Part shown: piece after piece, positions 42,414 to 55,160 of the stretch
Numbering within the stretch: the first letter of the stretch is position 1
Layout: each line of letters starts with the position of its first letter
DNA from: Paramecium sonneborni
Taxonomy: Eukaryota > Ciliophora > Oligohymenophorea > Peniculida > Parameciidae
Assembly: GCA_905182985.1 (NCBI GenBank)
Contig: CAJJDN010000005.1
Location: forward strand, 799,240-863,239
Direction of reading: 5' to 3'
DNA: 64,000 nucleotides
Notes under the pieces: generated by a model
Seen by the model: only the letters and a program-made list of their open reading frames with translations
Database searches by the model: none
Told to the model about the DNA's origin: nothing
Position numbers and translations under genes: made by a program

Positions 42414-43552
42414 GATAAAATGCATATTACTGGAAGTAAAGTTAATTAAACGAATTTTTAAAGATATCTGCTTCAAAATTTAAGTACATTTCTTCAAGAT
42501 TAAAAAAAAATTATTTGATGGAGAATTATATAATTTACGATGAAATCTATTTTTGCAAAGTTTTTTAATATAATTGCTTTAAAATTTTATATTTAGTCTT
42601 AGGGATGTTTGTGTCGATATTAATAATCTATTAAGTTCTGTAGCTTAAAATAAATCACAAATGATATCTATAAGATTCAATATTAATTAATATATTATGT
42701 TGAAAAAAAAATAATAAAAATATGTGAATAGAAATATTTCAATTAATCTAATAGAGTCTTTCATAGTTAATTTATAATAGGGAATATATTTTTAATGAAA
42801 TATAGGAATTAATATTTAAAAATATATAAAATAATATGGGATGTGTTAATTCTCGAAGCGTTGAGGTTTATTAAAGGAAATTCAAATTAGTTATTGTAGG
42901 ATTAGAAGGAAGTGGTAAGACAGCTATATTTGAATACATAAGATAGGGAAAATTTGTGCAGACTAAACCAACAGTTGGTTAAGAATAATAATATAAATAG
43001 GTGTTAATGTAGATTTTAGTCATCCTGAATTCATGATATTTGATGTAGGAGGAAAAGTACCTAGTTTATGGAGCAATTACTATGAAAACACAGATGGATT
43101 AATTTTTATAATAGATTCTTCAAATAAAGAATAGTTATATTAAGTTAAAGAATAATTTGTAAAGTTGAATAAAGATTTAGAATACTTGAATGTATATGAA
43201 ATTGATTGAAATAGGTAGTAATTCTGATAATGTTTACAAAACAAGACAAAATACATCTTGATAATTAAGTCTTGATCTAAGAATGTGGAGTATTTGGATA
43301 TTTAGAATAGGATACTATATTTTAAATGTGCAGTGCAAAAACTGGTCTAGGTGTTCAAGAAGGAATATAAAAATTAATAAACTTAATAAAAAAATAATAA
43401 AAGCCAAATATTCCATTCAACCCTATATAATAACATTAAAAAAAGATAGCAGTATGATAGTTAATTCAAAAATATAAATCTAAATCTATTTTACACAATT
43501 TTTCATATGGTAAAGATTAAATTTACTGTAATTGTTATTTCTTTTATATTAT
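42414..43552. repeat. duplicated block D, copy 1 (abuts N at 43553)
   Basis: 1139-bp block repeated apparently identically at 43554-44692 (offset 1140), with the single N at 43553 between them. It contains the entire ARF-like gene, so that gene appears twice. Confidence 0.95.
42836..43457 (+). CDS. ARF-like GTPase (copy 1)
   Basis: 191 residues after removal of two 23-nt introns; the first starts GTT, the second GTA. The N-terminus MGCVNS is an N-myristoylation signal, as in ARF proteins. P-loop: VIVGLEGSGKTAI. Switch I: KPTVGVNVDF. G3: IFDVGGKVPSLW, where ARF proteins have DxGGQ, so the catalytic Gln is Lys. G4: MFTKQDK, in place of NKQD. G5: MCSAKTGLG. The C-terminus is Lys/Gln rich. ARF family members recruit coats and tethers to membranes. 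The Gln to Lys change suggests slow or no intrinsic hydrolysis. Identical to 43976-44597, and probably one gene in reality. Confidence 0.9.
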
Positions 43553-43553
43553 N

Positions 43554-44692
43554 GATAAAATGCATATTACTGGAAGTAAAGTTAATTAAACGAATTTTTA
43601 AAGATATCTGCTTCAAAATTTAAGTACATTTCTTCAAGATTAAAAAAAAATTATTTGATGGAGAATTATATAATTTACGATGAAATCTATTTTTGCAAAG
43701 TTTTTTAATATAATTGCTTTAAAATTTTATATTTAGTCTTAGGGATGTTTGTGTCGATATTAATAATCTATTAAGTTCTGTAGCTTAAAATAAATCACAA
43801 ATGATATCTATAAGATTCAATATTAATTAATATATTATGTTGAAAAAAAAATAATAAAAATATGTGAATAGAAATATTTCAATTAATCTAATAGAGTCTT
43901 TCATAGTTAATTTATAATAGGGAATATATTTTTAATGAAATATAGGAATTAATATTTAAAAATATATAAAATAATATGGGATGTGTTAATTCTCGAAGCG
44001 TTGAGGTTTATTAAAGGAAATTCAAATTAGTTATTGTAGGATTAGAAGGAAGTGGTAAGACAGCTATATTTGAATACATAAGATAGGGAAAATTTGTGCA
44101 GACTAAACCAACAGTTGGTTAAGAATAATAATATAAATAGGTGTTAATGTAGATTTTAGTCATCCTGAATTCATGATATTTGATGTAGGAGGAAAAGTAC
44201 CTAGTTTATGGAGCAATTACTATGAAAACACAGATGGATTAATTTTTATAATAGATTCTTCAAATAAAGAATAGTTATATTAAGTTAAAGAATAATTTGT
44301 AAAGTTGAATAAAGATTTAGAATACTTGAATGTATATGAAATTGATTGAAATAGGTAGTAATTCTGATAATGTTTACAAAACAAGACAAAATACATCTTG
44401 ATAATTAAGTCTTGATCTAAGAATGTGGAGTATTTGGATATTTAGAATAGGATACTATATTTTAAATGTGCAGTGCAAAAACTGGTCTAGGTGTTCAAGA
44501 AGGAATATAAAAATTAATAAACTTAATAAAAAAATAATAAAAGCCAAATATTCCATTCAACCCTATATAATAACATTAAAAAAAGATAGCAGTATGATAG
44601 TTAATTCAAAAATATAAATCTAAATCTATTTTACACAATTTTTCATATGGTAAAGATTAAATTTACTGTAATTGTTATTTCTTTTATATTAT
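43554..44692. repeat. duplicated block D, copy 2
   Basis: Second copy of 42414-43552; its right end runs into unique sequence upstream of nothing else but the convergent myosin-RCC1 gene end. Confidence 0.95.
43976..44597 (+). CDS. ARF-like GTPase (copy 2)
   Basis: Apparently base-identical to 42836-43457, including both introns, because it lies wholly inside the duplicated block. This copy has the genuine downstream neighbour: its TGA (44595-44597) is 8 bp from the stop codon of the convergent myosin-RCC1 gene. See copy 1 for motifs. Confidence 0.88.
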
Positions 44693-47600
44693 TTTCTAAT
44701 GATTGATTTAATTTCCATTAGAAATAATTTTACTAGTTTTAGTTTGATGTTTCTCACACATATAATTACTCAAACTTTCAACATAGGGTGGGTCAATTGT
44801 CCAAACTCCACTTTATACCCAGTTTGTTGTTAATTGTTTAATAACTTAAAAGCCTTTCCCTAAATTATTATCAAATAGTCCACGTATACATGCATAAGTG
44901 CAAAATATAATTGATATATTATTTGAATAAGAACTGAGCACTCTAACAATTTAATATTCTTTTCTATTAAGATAATTGCATTTTTAAATAAATGGTTTGA
45001 AATGGCACTACATAATAATTGTGCCATTTGTACCACACCAATATAATTATTTGTTTATCACACAAGAACATTTCATTCCAGCCATAACTTAATCTCCATT
45101 AATTTATAATTATTTAGGTTTATTAAGATTCTGAAAATCACCAGTACCCAATTAACCAAATTAATTACACCCCCAAACAAATACTTTTTTTAAAGAACTT
45201 AAAGCAATAACATGTTTAAATCCACATTCTATTTAAATAATCTTTTCATTTAATGGCAATCTTTCGACATGATCTCTTGCTTTATTATCTCCTAATCCTA
45301 ATTAACCTTTTTCATTTTAACCATAACAATATAATGCTCCATTTTCACTTAATAACATTGTAAATACACTTCCACAAGATAATGAATTTATTTTCACAGC
45401 CATTTAAATTTATTTTAATTAATCATAAACTTTACCTTCTGATATATATAAAATTCTATTTCTATAAGCTTTTATAAATTCAACATTCTCATGTAATAAC
45501 TTTGGGTGTTAAATATATTTATGTTGAACGCTTCCCCATATAAATAACTTTTTATCATTCTATTATAATAAACAATGATTTTATCCCATAGATATACTTT
45601 TTATCTTTCCCGTAAAATTTAATTAAGTTGGAATATGTTTTTCATTATCCTAAGTAAAACCTAATTAACTCATATCATTTAAACCCCAACCATATAATTT
45701 ATTGCAGCAAGCACCTAATGTTGTATTTTCTCCTACTTAAATATATTGTAAAGGATTTTCTTTTTCAAAACTTTAAATAAATAAATCTTTATAACTTGAT
45801 GCAAATGATCCATTATAGCTATCAGAAGTATCTGAAATTATTTCTAAATCGATAATAAAAGCAAATAAATATATTTTAGGAGATATTAATGATTCCATAC
45901 CTAATATTAATGCTGAATCGTAATCTGTTTTTTAACCCATTTTTAATCCAAATAAATCAGTCTCCTCTTATAATTTCTATTATTATAACTATTGTTCTAA
46001 TGGTAAAATATATTAATCATATTATTATTTTAATTATCTTCTTCTAGGTAATATCATTCTAAATCTTCTTTATATTATTACTGCTGCCTATCTCATTCTC
46101 TAAAATACACAACTTAAATGTTTCATTCTAAAATATCCTTAAATTAAATAGGCTGCTTCATGCATTTTGCTTAATCTTGCTCTTATAATATATCCTCTAG
46201 CCCATCTTTATATGGTTTTTATTCTTTTTTCCATTCTTATTTTTCTTCCAACTTCTTTGATCTATTCTATTTCCTTTTTATGTAATTTTCTTGTATGATA
46301 GCCTCTATAATATTTTTATATTATTATTGCAGCTTTATGTCTTATTTATTCCCAAGATTTTTCAATAACAACATTTAATATTCTTCTAATGTGTACCAAT
46401 TTCATTATTCTCTTTTAAATTCTACTGATTCTGAAGTTCTTCTATATTTTCCTTATATAATCCAATATTTTCTAAAACCGATTTTAAATCACTTTGTTTA
46501 AAATTGCTTTTTGTAAATAATCAATTTATTTTTTAAATAACTTTTATTTTTTTCTCACTAAATACTAAAAAAAGAATTTTTATATAAGGGCAGCTGCTTT
46601 CATTTTTTTTCTAAATTATATTTTTCTTAACTTTCTCTTAATTTATTTTGCAACTCTTTTTATCATTTTCATAAATTTCTTAAATTTATCTCTTAATTAA
46701 CATTTTCGAAAGGCCTATTAAATAAATCTAGCCTTTTCATTTTTCTCCTTCATTAATGAAGTGTATATTTTATCAATTTAAGCCATTCCTATTTCTTAAA
46801 TAAAGATTTATGTATTTCCAAATAAATATAATTTTTTTGACAAATCACTGAATTATTCTTAAAACATTTTAAAATCTAATGTTTTATAATCTTTATTAAG
46901 TGGATCTTAGAATCCGCCTTCTTGAATGAATCTATATTTTAAATAAAATCTCCAAAAATCTACTCTTATAGGGAATGATTCTTTTCTTNATCATTTAAAC
47001 CCCAACCATATAATTTATTGCAGCAAGCACCTAATGTTGTATTTTCTCCTACTTAAATATATTGTAAAGGATTTTCTTTTTCAAAACTTTAAATAAATAA
47101 ATCTTTATAACTTGATGCAAATGATCCATTATAGCTATCAGAAGTATCTGAAATTATTTCTAAATCGATAATAAAAGCAAATAAATATATTTTAGGAGAT
47201 ATTAATGATTCCATACCTAATATTAATGCTGAATCGTAATCTGTTTTTTAACCCATTTTTAATCCAAATAAATCAGTCTCCTCTTATAATTTCTATTATT
47301 ATAACTATTGTTCTAATGGTAAAATATATTAATCATATTATTATTTTAATTATCTTCTTCTAGGTAATATCATTCTAAATCTTCTTTATATTATTACTGC
47401 TGCCTATCTCATTCTCTAAAATACACAACTTAAATGTTTCATTCTAAAATATCCTTAAATTAAATAGGCTGCTTCATGCATTTTGCTTAATCTTGCTCTT
47501 ATAATATATCCTCTAGCCCATCTTTATATGGTTTTTATTCTTTTTTCCATTCTTATTTTTCTTCCAACTTCTTTGATCTATTCTATTTCCTTTTTATGTA

Positions 47601-50115
47601 ATTTTCTTGTATGATAGCCTCTATAATATTTTTATATTATTATTGCAGCTTTATGTCTTATTTATTCCCAAGATTTTTCAATAACAACATTTAATATTCT
47701 TCTAATGTGTACCAATTTCATTATTCTCTTTTAAATTCTACTGATTCTGAAGTTCTTCTATATTTTCCTTATATAATCCAATATTTTCTAAAACCGATTT
47801 TAAATCACTTTGTTTAAAATTGCTTTTTGTAAATAATCAATTTATTTTTTAAATAACTTTTATTTTTTTCTCACTAAATACTAAAAAAAGAATTTTTATA
47901 TAAGGGCAGCTGCTTTCATTTTTTTTCTAAATTATATTTTTCTTAACTTTCTCTTAATTTATTTTGCAACTCTTTTTATCATTTTCATAAATTTCTTAAA
48001 TTTATCTCTTAATTAACATTTTCGAAAGGCCTATTAAATAAATCTAGCCTTTTCATTTTTCTCCTTCATTAATGAAGTGTATATTTTATCAATTTAAGCC
48101 ATTCCTATTTCTTAAATAAAGATTTATGTATTTCCAAATAAATATAATTTTTTTGACAAATCACTGAATTATTCTTAAAACATTTTAAAATCTAATGTTT
48201 TATAATCTTTATTAAGTGGATCTTAGAATCCGCCTTCTTGAATGAATCTATATTTTAAATAAAATCTCCAAAAATCTACTCTTATAGGGAATGATTCTTT
48301 TCTTACTTTTAATGAATCTAAAACACCCAAATATCTAATTTATTTCATGGCATATTTATAATCTAATTTATTAGGAACCAATTCATCATTTGGTTTGATA
48401 CATCTAATGAAATGAACTCCACATGATTACAATTCTGTCATTAAACTTTTCATTTCATTTTTAATTTTAACAACAATAGATTTAGGTTTTGGTTATAATT
48501 AAACAATTTAACTATTACATTTTGCTTCTAATAGTAATTAAGGAATTTCATCTTAATTTTTTTCAACAAAATCTTTACATGTATATTCTACATCTTTAGC
48601 AGTATGCTTAATTGTAAAGTTAGGTTTTTAAGAATTAGGGAATTTGAGTTCTTTTCGAAAAGATTATAATAATTATTAATCAGTTTAATTTAATCTACAA
48701 GCTTAATCAATAAGATTAAATAAACAAATAGGAGGTTTATCAAATAAATCTATTAATTAAGTATTGTCTTCAAATTTAATACTATCAACATATTTTTCTA
48801 GACCTTCTCTAATAAATATTTTTTTTTCTTCTTTGAAAACATATTCAATATATAATTAATGAAGTCTTTCATTTGAATAATTAATCATCATTTATTCAAA
48901 TCCATTAAAATTATCAAAAACTTCAAAACCATAAATATCTAATAATCCTATATATGTTGTTTTATCTTGTTTAGTAGTTAAAGTTTCATTTAATTTTTCT
49001 ATAATCCAATTAAATAATCTTTCATAAATTTCTTTAGCCCAAGAATCTCTAATTCTTAAACAATCAAGTAATTTAATTGGTGATAATATCTTTTCTTTTC
49101 CATAAATAGCTTATTTATAAGTTAAGGCTTTAATAATATCATCTGGATCATAATCTAATAATTAACATATTTATTTTAAAAGATTTAAATTTAAAATAGT
49201 ACAAGGAGTAGTGTTTCCATAATTAGAATCATCAAATTATAATTCTCCAATCAATAAAACAGAATAAACAATTTAAAATATATTATCAGCATTAATATTA
49301 ACAGTTTAGAATGCTTAGATTAATTCATCATAAAACTTTTAACTGAAATAATTATCATTACCTAAATAATTAAAGTTTTATCGTTAATATTTTGTATTTC
49401 CAAATAATAAATAAAAAATGTGAAAATTTCTATCTGTTTTAGAGTGTGAGACAACTCTACTTTTTTCTAATAGATAATTAACAATATCTCCACCAATAAT
49501 CTATTATTTTTAATTAACAAAAAGTCTTGTATATTTACCAAATCTACTTGAATTCTTATTTCTAATAGTTTTAGCATTACCAAATGCTTCTAGTATAGGA
49601 TTACATCCCATAATTTTATCAGATAATTCAGTTTCTTCAGAATTAACACTTGTTAATAGATTGAGACAATATCTTGCATTTTCAGTTTTACCTGCTCCAC
49701 TTTCTCCAGATATAACAATAGCTTATGTTTTTTCATTTAATTTAGTAAATGCATATGCAGCTATAGCATATGTATGAGGTGAAATAGATTTATAGTTATG
49801 ACGTTTTCTAATAATATATTCTACATATTCTTGAAGATCAACATTAAGACTTTTAAATGGATTAATAACAATCAAAGTTGGTCCAACATATGTAAAAATC
49901 TAATCTTTTTAATATCTCTCACTTAAATTATATAAAAGTTATGGATCATTAATTATTGCCAGATTAACCATGTCTGCTTAAACATCTTCACATCTTTCCC
50001 ATACTTGTCCATTCAATTTACGACCATTTTCTTCACTTATATAATTGTTTCCATCTGTAATTATGCCTTTTATAAAATTATCACTCTCTAAAACCCAAAC
50101 TTTATTACTAAACAT
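44606..50115 (-). CDS. myosin heavy chain with IQ motifs and C-terminal RCC1 repeats (split here by block E)
   Basis: Read 50115 down to 46990, then jump to 45673 and on to 44606; this gives 1398 codons with no intron. Motor domain: P-loop [14 protein letters not shown] at about residues 134-147, switch [15 protein letters not shown], switch [20 protein letters not shown], actin-side and SH1-region [14 protein letters not shown] and [13 protein letters not shown] motifs follow ([44 protein letters not shown]), which bind calmodulin-type light chains. The last 450 residues are RCC1-type blades ([46 protein letters not shown]). No coiled-coil tail is present, so it is likely single-headed. As assembled the frame is broken, because block E adds 1316 bp. 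The last 35 codons before the stop lie within or next to block D. Confidence 0.92.
45674..46988. repeat. duplicated block E, copy 1 (abuts N at 46989)
   Basis: 1315-bp block repeated apparently identically at 46990-48304 (offset 1316), separated by one N at 46989. It lies inside the myosin-RCC1 gene (IQ region and first RCC1 blades). Deleting this copy plus the N restores the frame. Confidence 0.95.
46990..48304. repeat. duplicated block E, copy 2
   Basis: Second copy of 45674-46988; continuous with the myosin motor on its right side. Confidence 0.95.
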
Positions 50116-50147
50116 TCTAGAATATTAATGATGTGTTAATTATTTTA
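50116..50147. promoter_or_regulatory. 32-bp divergent promoter region, myosin / PDI
   Basis: Only 32 bp lie between the start codons of two divergent genes. Both promoters and both 5' leaders must fit here or extend into the opposite gene. AT-rich, with no motif I can name. Confidence 0.5.
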
Positions 50148-51495
50148 ATGAACAAAGTTATCTGTCTTCTTTCACTATTGTTAGCTACTTCTTATGCTCT
50201 TTATGATTCACGTTCTAAAGTTCAGCTCCTTACTCCTTAAACTTTTAGAGAGAAGGTTTTAAACTCTAAATCTCTTTGGATAGTTGAATTCTTTGCTCCA
50301 TGGTGTGGTCATTGCAAAGCACTTGCACCTGAATATGAAAAAGCAGCTAAAACATTAGAAGGAATTGTTAACATTGCTGCTGTTGATGCTGATGCTCACA
50401 AAGACCTTGGGGGATAGTATGGTATTTAAGGATTTCCTACTATCAAATTTTTTGGAGATAATAAAAGTACACCATAGGATTACCAAGGAGAAAGATCAGC
50501 CCAAGCTATTATTAATTTTGCATTAGAATAAGTCAGATCGGTAATTAACTTTATTAATAACTATAGACTGTCAATGGTAGATAGAAAGGTGGCTCATCTA
50601 ATAAAAATTAATAAAAACAATCATCAGGTAATGGTTCTGGATCTGGATCAGCTGATGATGTAATAGTTCTTACAGATTAAACATTTGATGAAAATGTTCT
50701 AAAATCTAAAGATTCTTGGTTTGTTGAATTTTATGCACCTTGGTGTGGTCATTGTAAAAAATTAGAACCAGAATGGAATAAAGTAGGATCAGAACTTAAA
50801 GGAAAAGTAAAAGTAGCAAAAATAGATGCAACTGCTAATACATAATTGGCTACTCGTTTTGGAGTATCAGGATATCCTACTTTGAAATTCTTCCCTGCTG
50901 GTTTTTCTAATGATTCAGAAGCACTTCCTTATGATGGTGCTAGAGATTCTTCTGCTATGATATAATTTGCTTTAGAATAATCAAACAAATCCAAAAAAGT
51001 TGAAATTGTTGAACTACTATCAAAAGATATTTTAAAAGAATCTTGTATTGATTTCAATGGTATTTTTATAATCTTAAATAGGTGTTTGCATTATTGCTTT
51101 TCTTCCTCATATTTATGATAGCAATAAATAAGAAAGAAATCAATATATTAATTAATTATTAGAAGTTGCTAAATCACTCAAAAGCAAACCAGTTAATTTC
51201 TTATGGACTTAAGGAGGAGATAATTATGAATTTGAAGAAGCATTTTAATGTGCTGCTGCTCATCCTTCTGTTATGGCTTTAAGTGGCAAAAAATCTGTCT
51301 ATGCTAAACTTAAAGGAGCATTTAGCAAATAAAATATTGAATAGTACAATCTTAATATATTTATAATTTAGATTTGTGAATAATGTGTTGAATGGAAGAG
51401 AACATTTCAATCAATATTCTCAACTTCCTAGTTTTAAAAAAGTTGAAAAATGGGATGGATAAGATCATAAACCAGTTTATAATGATGAATTCTGA
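50148..51495 (+). CDS. protein disulfide isomerase, P5/PDIA6-like
   Basis: 423 residues; introns 50541-50566, 51060-51081 and 51344-51371. Signal peptide [17 protein letters not shown]. Two thioredoxin domains, each with APWCGHCK (Cys53/Cys56 and Cys191/Cys194). They are separated by a Gly/Ser/Gln-rich linker, an arrangement typical of PDIA6/P5. A third, non-catalytic C-terminal domain follows ([20 protein letters not shown]). The protein ends YNDEF; this is not a standard KDEL/HDEL signal but the acidic end is similar to ER-retained P5 proteins. Function: disulfide formation and isomerisation in the ER. Its start is 32 bp from the divergent myosin start. Confidence 0.94.
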
Positions 51496-51529
51496 ATATT
51501 GTGTAATTGAATAATTTATTACATCTTTA

Positions 51530-52034
51530 TGCATCAAAAAGTTCTTATAAATTAATTAGATTATTTCTTATGTAACTAAAGAACAAAATCAATATTCATG
51601 TCTTTAAGAATTCTTAATTTTACAGTTGCAGATTTGAGTAAGAAGTTATTTCATTTTTAGATTTTATGAAGATGAAAATTGTTGCTTTGAAGATAATGAT
51701 GGATAGATATGAATTAAAACAACTCTAATCGTAATTTTCATTTAAATAAATTATAGATATGGTATCAGAAAATGCTATTCTTTAAATAAATAATCTAATA
51801 TTCCCAAAAAAATATCAATTAACAGAAATTAATTAATCATCAAATTAATATCGATATTGGATTAAAATGTATAGATGAAGCTGTATCACTTGATAAAACT
51901 GAAGTTATAGTCAATCTTTCTATTATTCTAAAAAATAATTAACAAAAAATAAATTATTAACTGAAAAACAATAATAATCTTTTAATGAAGCTCCAAATAT
52001 AATTGAAAATGATTATGAAGATTAAATTCAATGA
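51530..52034 (+). CDS. possible small ORF, structure unclear
   Basis: Ends TGA 52032-52034 after a Gln/Asn-rich acidic tail (EKQQQSFNEAPNIIENDYED). A 42-nt GTA...TAG gap near 51869-51910 joins this tail to MVSENAILQINNLIFPKKY, giving a sensible sequence, but it is longer than other introns here. Further upstream two or three frames compete, one beginning MHQKVLINQLDYFL. The gene may be real with odd introns or may be degenerate. No family is recognised. Confidence 0.35.
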
Positions 52035-52361
52035 TTTGTTTATATTTTTATTAAAATGAATGGAATCTTCCTTTAAATTTAACCATTTGTTAATAGATTA
52101 TTTCTTTTTCTTATTCATATTAGATTTTATTGTTTGATTTTTAAATAATTAAGAATATAATTATATTTCTCTATATAATTATCTTATAGAAATAGAATTA
52201 ATTATGAGAAGTAATAAATAAATAATTAAGTAATATTGAAAATACAATTGTATGAACTAGATTATGTATAATAATAATATATTGCTTATATTATTGTAAT
52301 ATTTAAAAATAAATAAATATGTATATAATATTTAATTATTAAATAATCTAAATAATTAAGA
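52035..52361. other. intergenic, probable WD40 gene promoter
   Basis: 327 bp, over 80% A/T, with no readable frame. It precedes the WD40-protein start. Confidence 0.45.
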
Positions 52362-54497
52362 ATGAGCGTTAAAAAACCATCATATGCAGGCAGCACAACA
52401 GATTATTCAGATGCAATGTTTTAACCAAATTTTACATAAAGAAACTAATAAATAAATCAAAACTATTAAATAGGGTCTTAAAATCAATAATTTGTTTTTT
52501 AATAAGGATTTTAAAACTAAAGAGTTTCATTTGGTTAAGGAGAGGGAGTTTAAGGTCAATAAACAATGGGAAAGTAAAGATCAGATTAAAATTTTTAACC
52601 TTAATATGCAGTAACAGATTTGAATAGTACATTTACAATGCTGCCTAAGGTATTTGAAATGGATTAAGACTTTTTACCTTAGGAAATATTGTTTTTGTTA
52701 TCAGAAGAAAATAATCATTTGGATAAGTTTAAGAAAAAGGTAGAAAGAGAGAAGGAAAAGATAAAGAGAGATATAAATGGAATAAAGAATGAGATTTCAA
52801 ATATGATTGAAGATCTAAGTGTATAGATGCAATAATTTGTAGATGATCATTACAAAAGATATTTACAAGTTTATGGTGATTTTAAAGAGGGAGTAATTCA
52901 ATTTAAGAAAACAAAATTGGAAGCTCCTTTAAATTTAGTACCACCTCCACCTAGTAATAATTTTGGAGATTGTTCTAATGCAAATTTAATAAGGGAATTA
53001 GAAGAGATGAAATACTAAAATTATGTAAGTAAAGTAAATGCATATATAAGTAATTTGGCAAGATAAAGAGTTGATTAAATTTAAATAATATCTAAAGAAT
53101 TATTATAACTGACAAGTCAAAATAGTGAATTATATCATTCTGAAGCTACATTAAGATAATTAAATATGATTAAATAAGAGGTAGAGGAAAGATTGATCAC
53201 AAAGTTTGGTGATATGAGAGATTATATTTTACCTTTAGATTATATGGAATAAAGTTAATAAAAATCAAATAGTTTAGAAACTAAAAGTAAACTCAATTTA
53301 GATGTTTAATCACTTCCTTAATCAGCTATTAAATCTAATCCATATTTGAATATATAAGAACCTAAATTAACACTTAATTTTGAAAATCAAATTAATCAAT
53401 TTAATCAATCTTCATAAACAATATAACCATCTCCTATTCTATAATTATAAAATCATTTCATTAATACTCATACTATTTAAGGAAAGGTTACTGAATTATA
53501 AGAAATACAATCATTAGATATCAGACATAATGGAATGATATTATGTTTTACAAATATTAAAGACAATTTAATTGCTACTGGATCTAAAGATACTTTTATT
53601 AATATATGGGAAGGATAATCTCTATTATCAAAATTAGATGGACACACTGATGGTGTTTGTACATTAACTGTTATTAAAGCTAATAATGTACCATTCTTTT
53701 TAGCATCTGGAAGTGATAATGGAGATAAATCTATAAAAATATGGAATTTATCAACTTTAAAAGTACATAATACTTTAATAGAACATTAAGCAGCTGTAGT
53801 TGCCTTATTATCATTAGATGATGGATAAACTTTAGTTAGTGGATCTTATGATAAATCATTACTAATTTGGAATATTGATAAAACTTAATCAATTTAAAAA
53901 TTAATTGGACATACAAATGCTGTTACATGTCTCACGTTGGCTAAAGGAAGATTTATTTCTGGAGGATTAGATTAAAATCTTATTGTTTGGAAAATCATAA
54001 AAAATGCTTAAGGATAATTTTAATCAGCATAATTAGAAAGATCTATCAAGAATTAAACACTTGTTTGTGCATTAAATATTATTTAAATCTAAAATAATGT
54101 AATTTATAATAATAATTATTTTAGACTAAAATCATTAGTGGAGGTAAAGATGGAAAAATTAGAGAATTTGATATCAATACTGGAGATCTCTTGTCATCAC
54201 AATAAGTAGCTAATGGACCTATTGTTGAAATGATTGTTGCATAAGATTATGTTAATTATTCTGTTATTTCCATGTCCAATAAAGTATTTTAATATATAAT
54301 ATTATTTATAGGATAGAAATTTAATTATTACAACATAAGGAATTAATAAAGTATTAGATACAAATGATTAAGTTTTTATTGAATTTGGATGTGGTGTCTA
54401 TCCAAAAATGGAAGTTATTGATAGAACTGGATAATTGTAGTTAAATATCCTTTCCTAAAAATAAGATGTTCAAAAAATATTTAAATACATCATTTGA
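52362..54497 (+). CDS. WD40-repeat protein with N-terminal coiled coil
   Basis: 693 residues; introns 54099-54124 and 54284-54311. The N-terminal 110 residues are Gln/Asn rich and disordered. A long coiled coil follows at about 115-290 (EENNHLDKFKKKVEREKEKI, then QQIISKELLQLTSQNSELY). A second Gln/Pro/Ser linker leads to WD repeats from about 390: LIATGSKDTFINIWEG, LASGSDNGDKSIKIWNL, LVSGSYDKSLLIWNI, FISGGLDQNLIVWKI and IISGGKDGKIREFDI. It is probably a scaffold; there is no RING finger or F-box. The domain order resembles several cytoskeletal/centrosomal WD proteins, but no specific orthologue can be named. It converges with the gene at 54522, with 24 bp between stop codons. Confidence 0.85.
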
Positions 54498-54521
54498 TTT
54501 TATACATATTAGATATTATAA

Positions 54522-55082
54522 TCAATTTAATTACTCCATTAATTATATTATCTAACTATATATTTATTCTATTTATTTTTATTATTCATCTAGCTCTTTA
54601 ACACATCTTTATTGTTAAATTATTTATTAATCTGGATCTATTAATTCACATTATTTCTCTTATGCCAATCTTAACAATTGAATAAATTAAGTTTTGTATT
54701 GGAATGGAATATTCATATAAACTGATCCATCATTTTTTATAAAATCATTTGTATCATTATTATGTTATACACAAATTTTACATTTTAATAAACATTACAA
54801 AACTTAATTTATTATTTATTCTAAATTATCCAACTATTCCATTCGTTATTCAAATTTTTTAGGATCAATCATATCTCCAAATTATTAATCTATAATTTAA
54901 ATTGCTAATCTTTATTTCTTTTCTTATATATTGTTAGCATTTTTTATAATTGAAATGTAATGAAATTAATCTTTATTTTCTGATTGTAATTAATATTTTT
55001 TGTTTAGAATATTGTAACTTATTCCATATGTAATTTATTATTATGATTATGCAATAACCTATTATGTCCATGGATTTTTCAT
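54522..55082 (-). CDS. coiled-coil protein, unknown
   Basis: 186 residues, no intron. It starts MKNPWTQQVIAQSQQQ and is Gln-rich throughout. A helical middle (PKKFEQRMEQLDNLEQIINQ) precedes a two-Cys element (LLKCKICVQHNND), and an amphipathic C-terminus (RCVKELDEQQKQIEQIYSQI) ends it. The CxxC pair is not followed by a second pair, so a zinc site is unproven. Family unknown. Its start lies 78 bp from the divergent gene at 55161. Confidence 0.7.
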
Positions 55083-55160
55083 TACTTTCTTTAAATTTAA
55101 ATTTACTATTAATTGTTGTTATTAATATTTAATATTAAATACTTTGAAATATATATAGAA

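Noticed and set aside
43283..44617. Two identical 64-codon plus-strand ORFs with Trp-rich starts
   Set aside because: They lie in an alternative frame of the ARF-like gene; the GTPase frame with its two introns explains the sequence fully.
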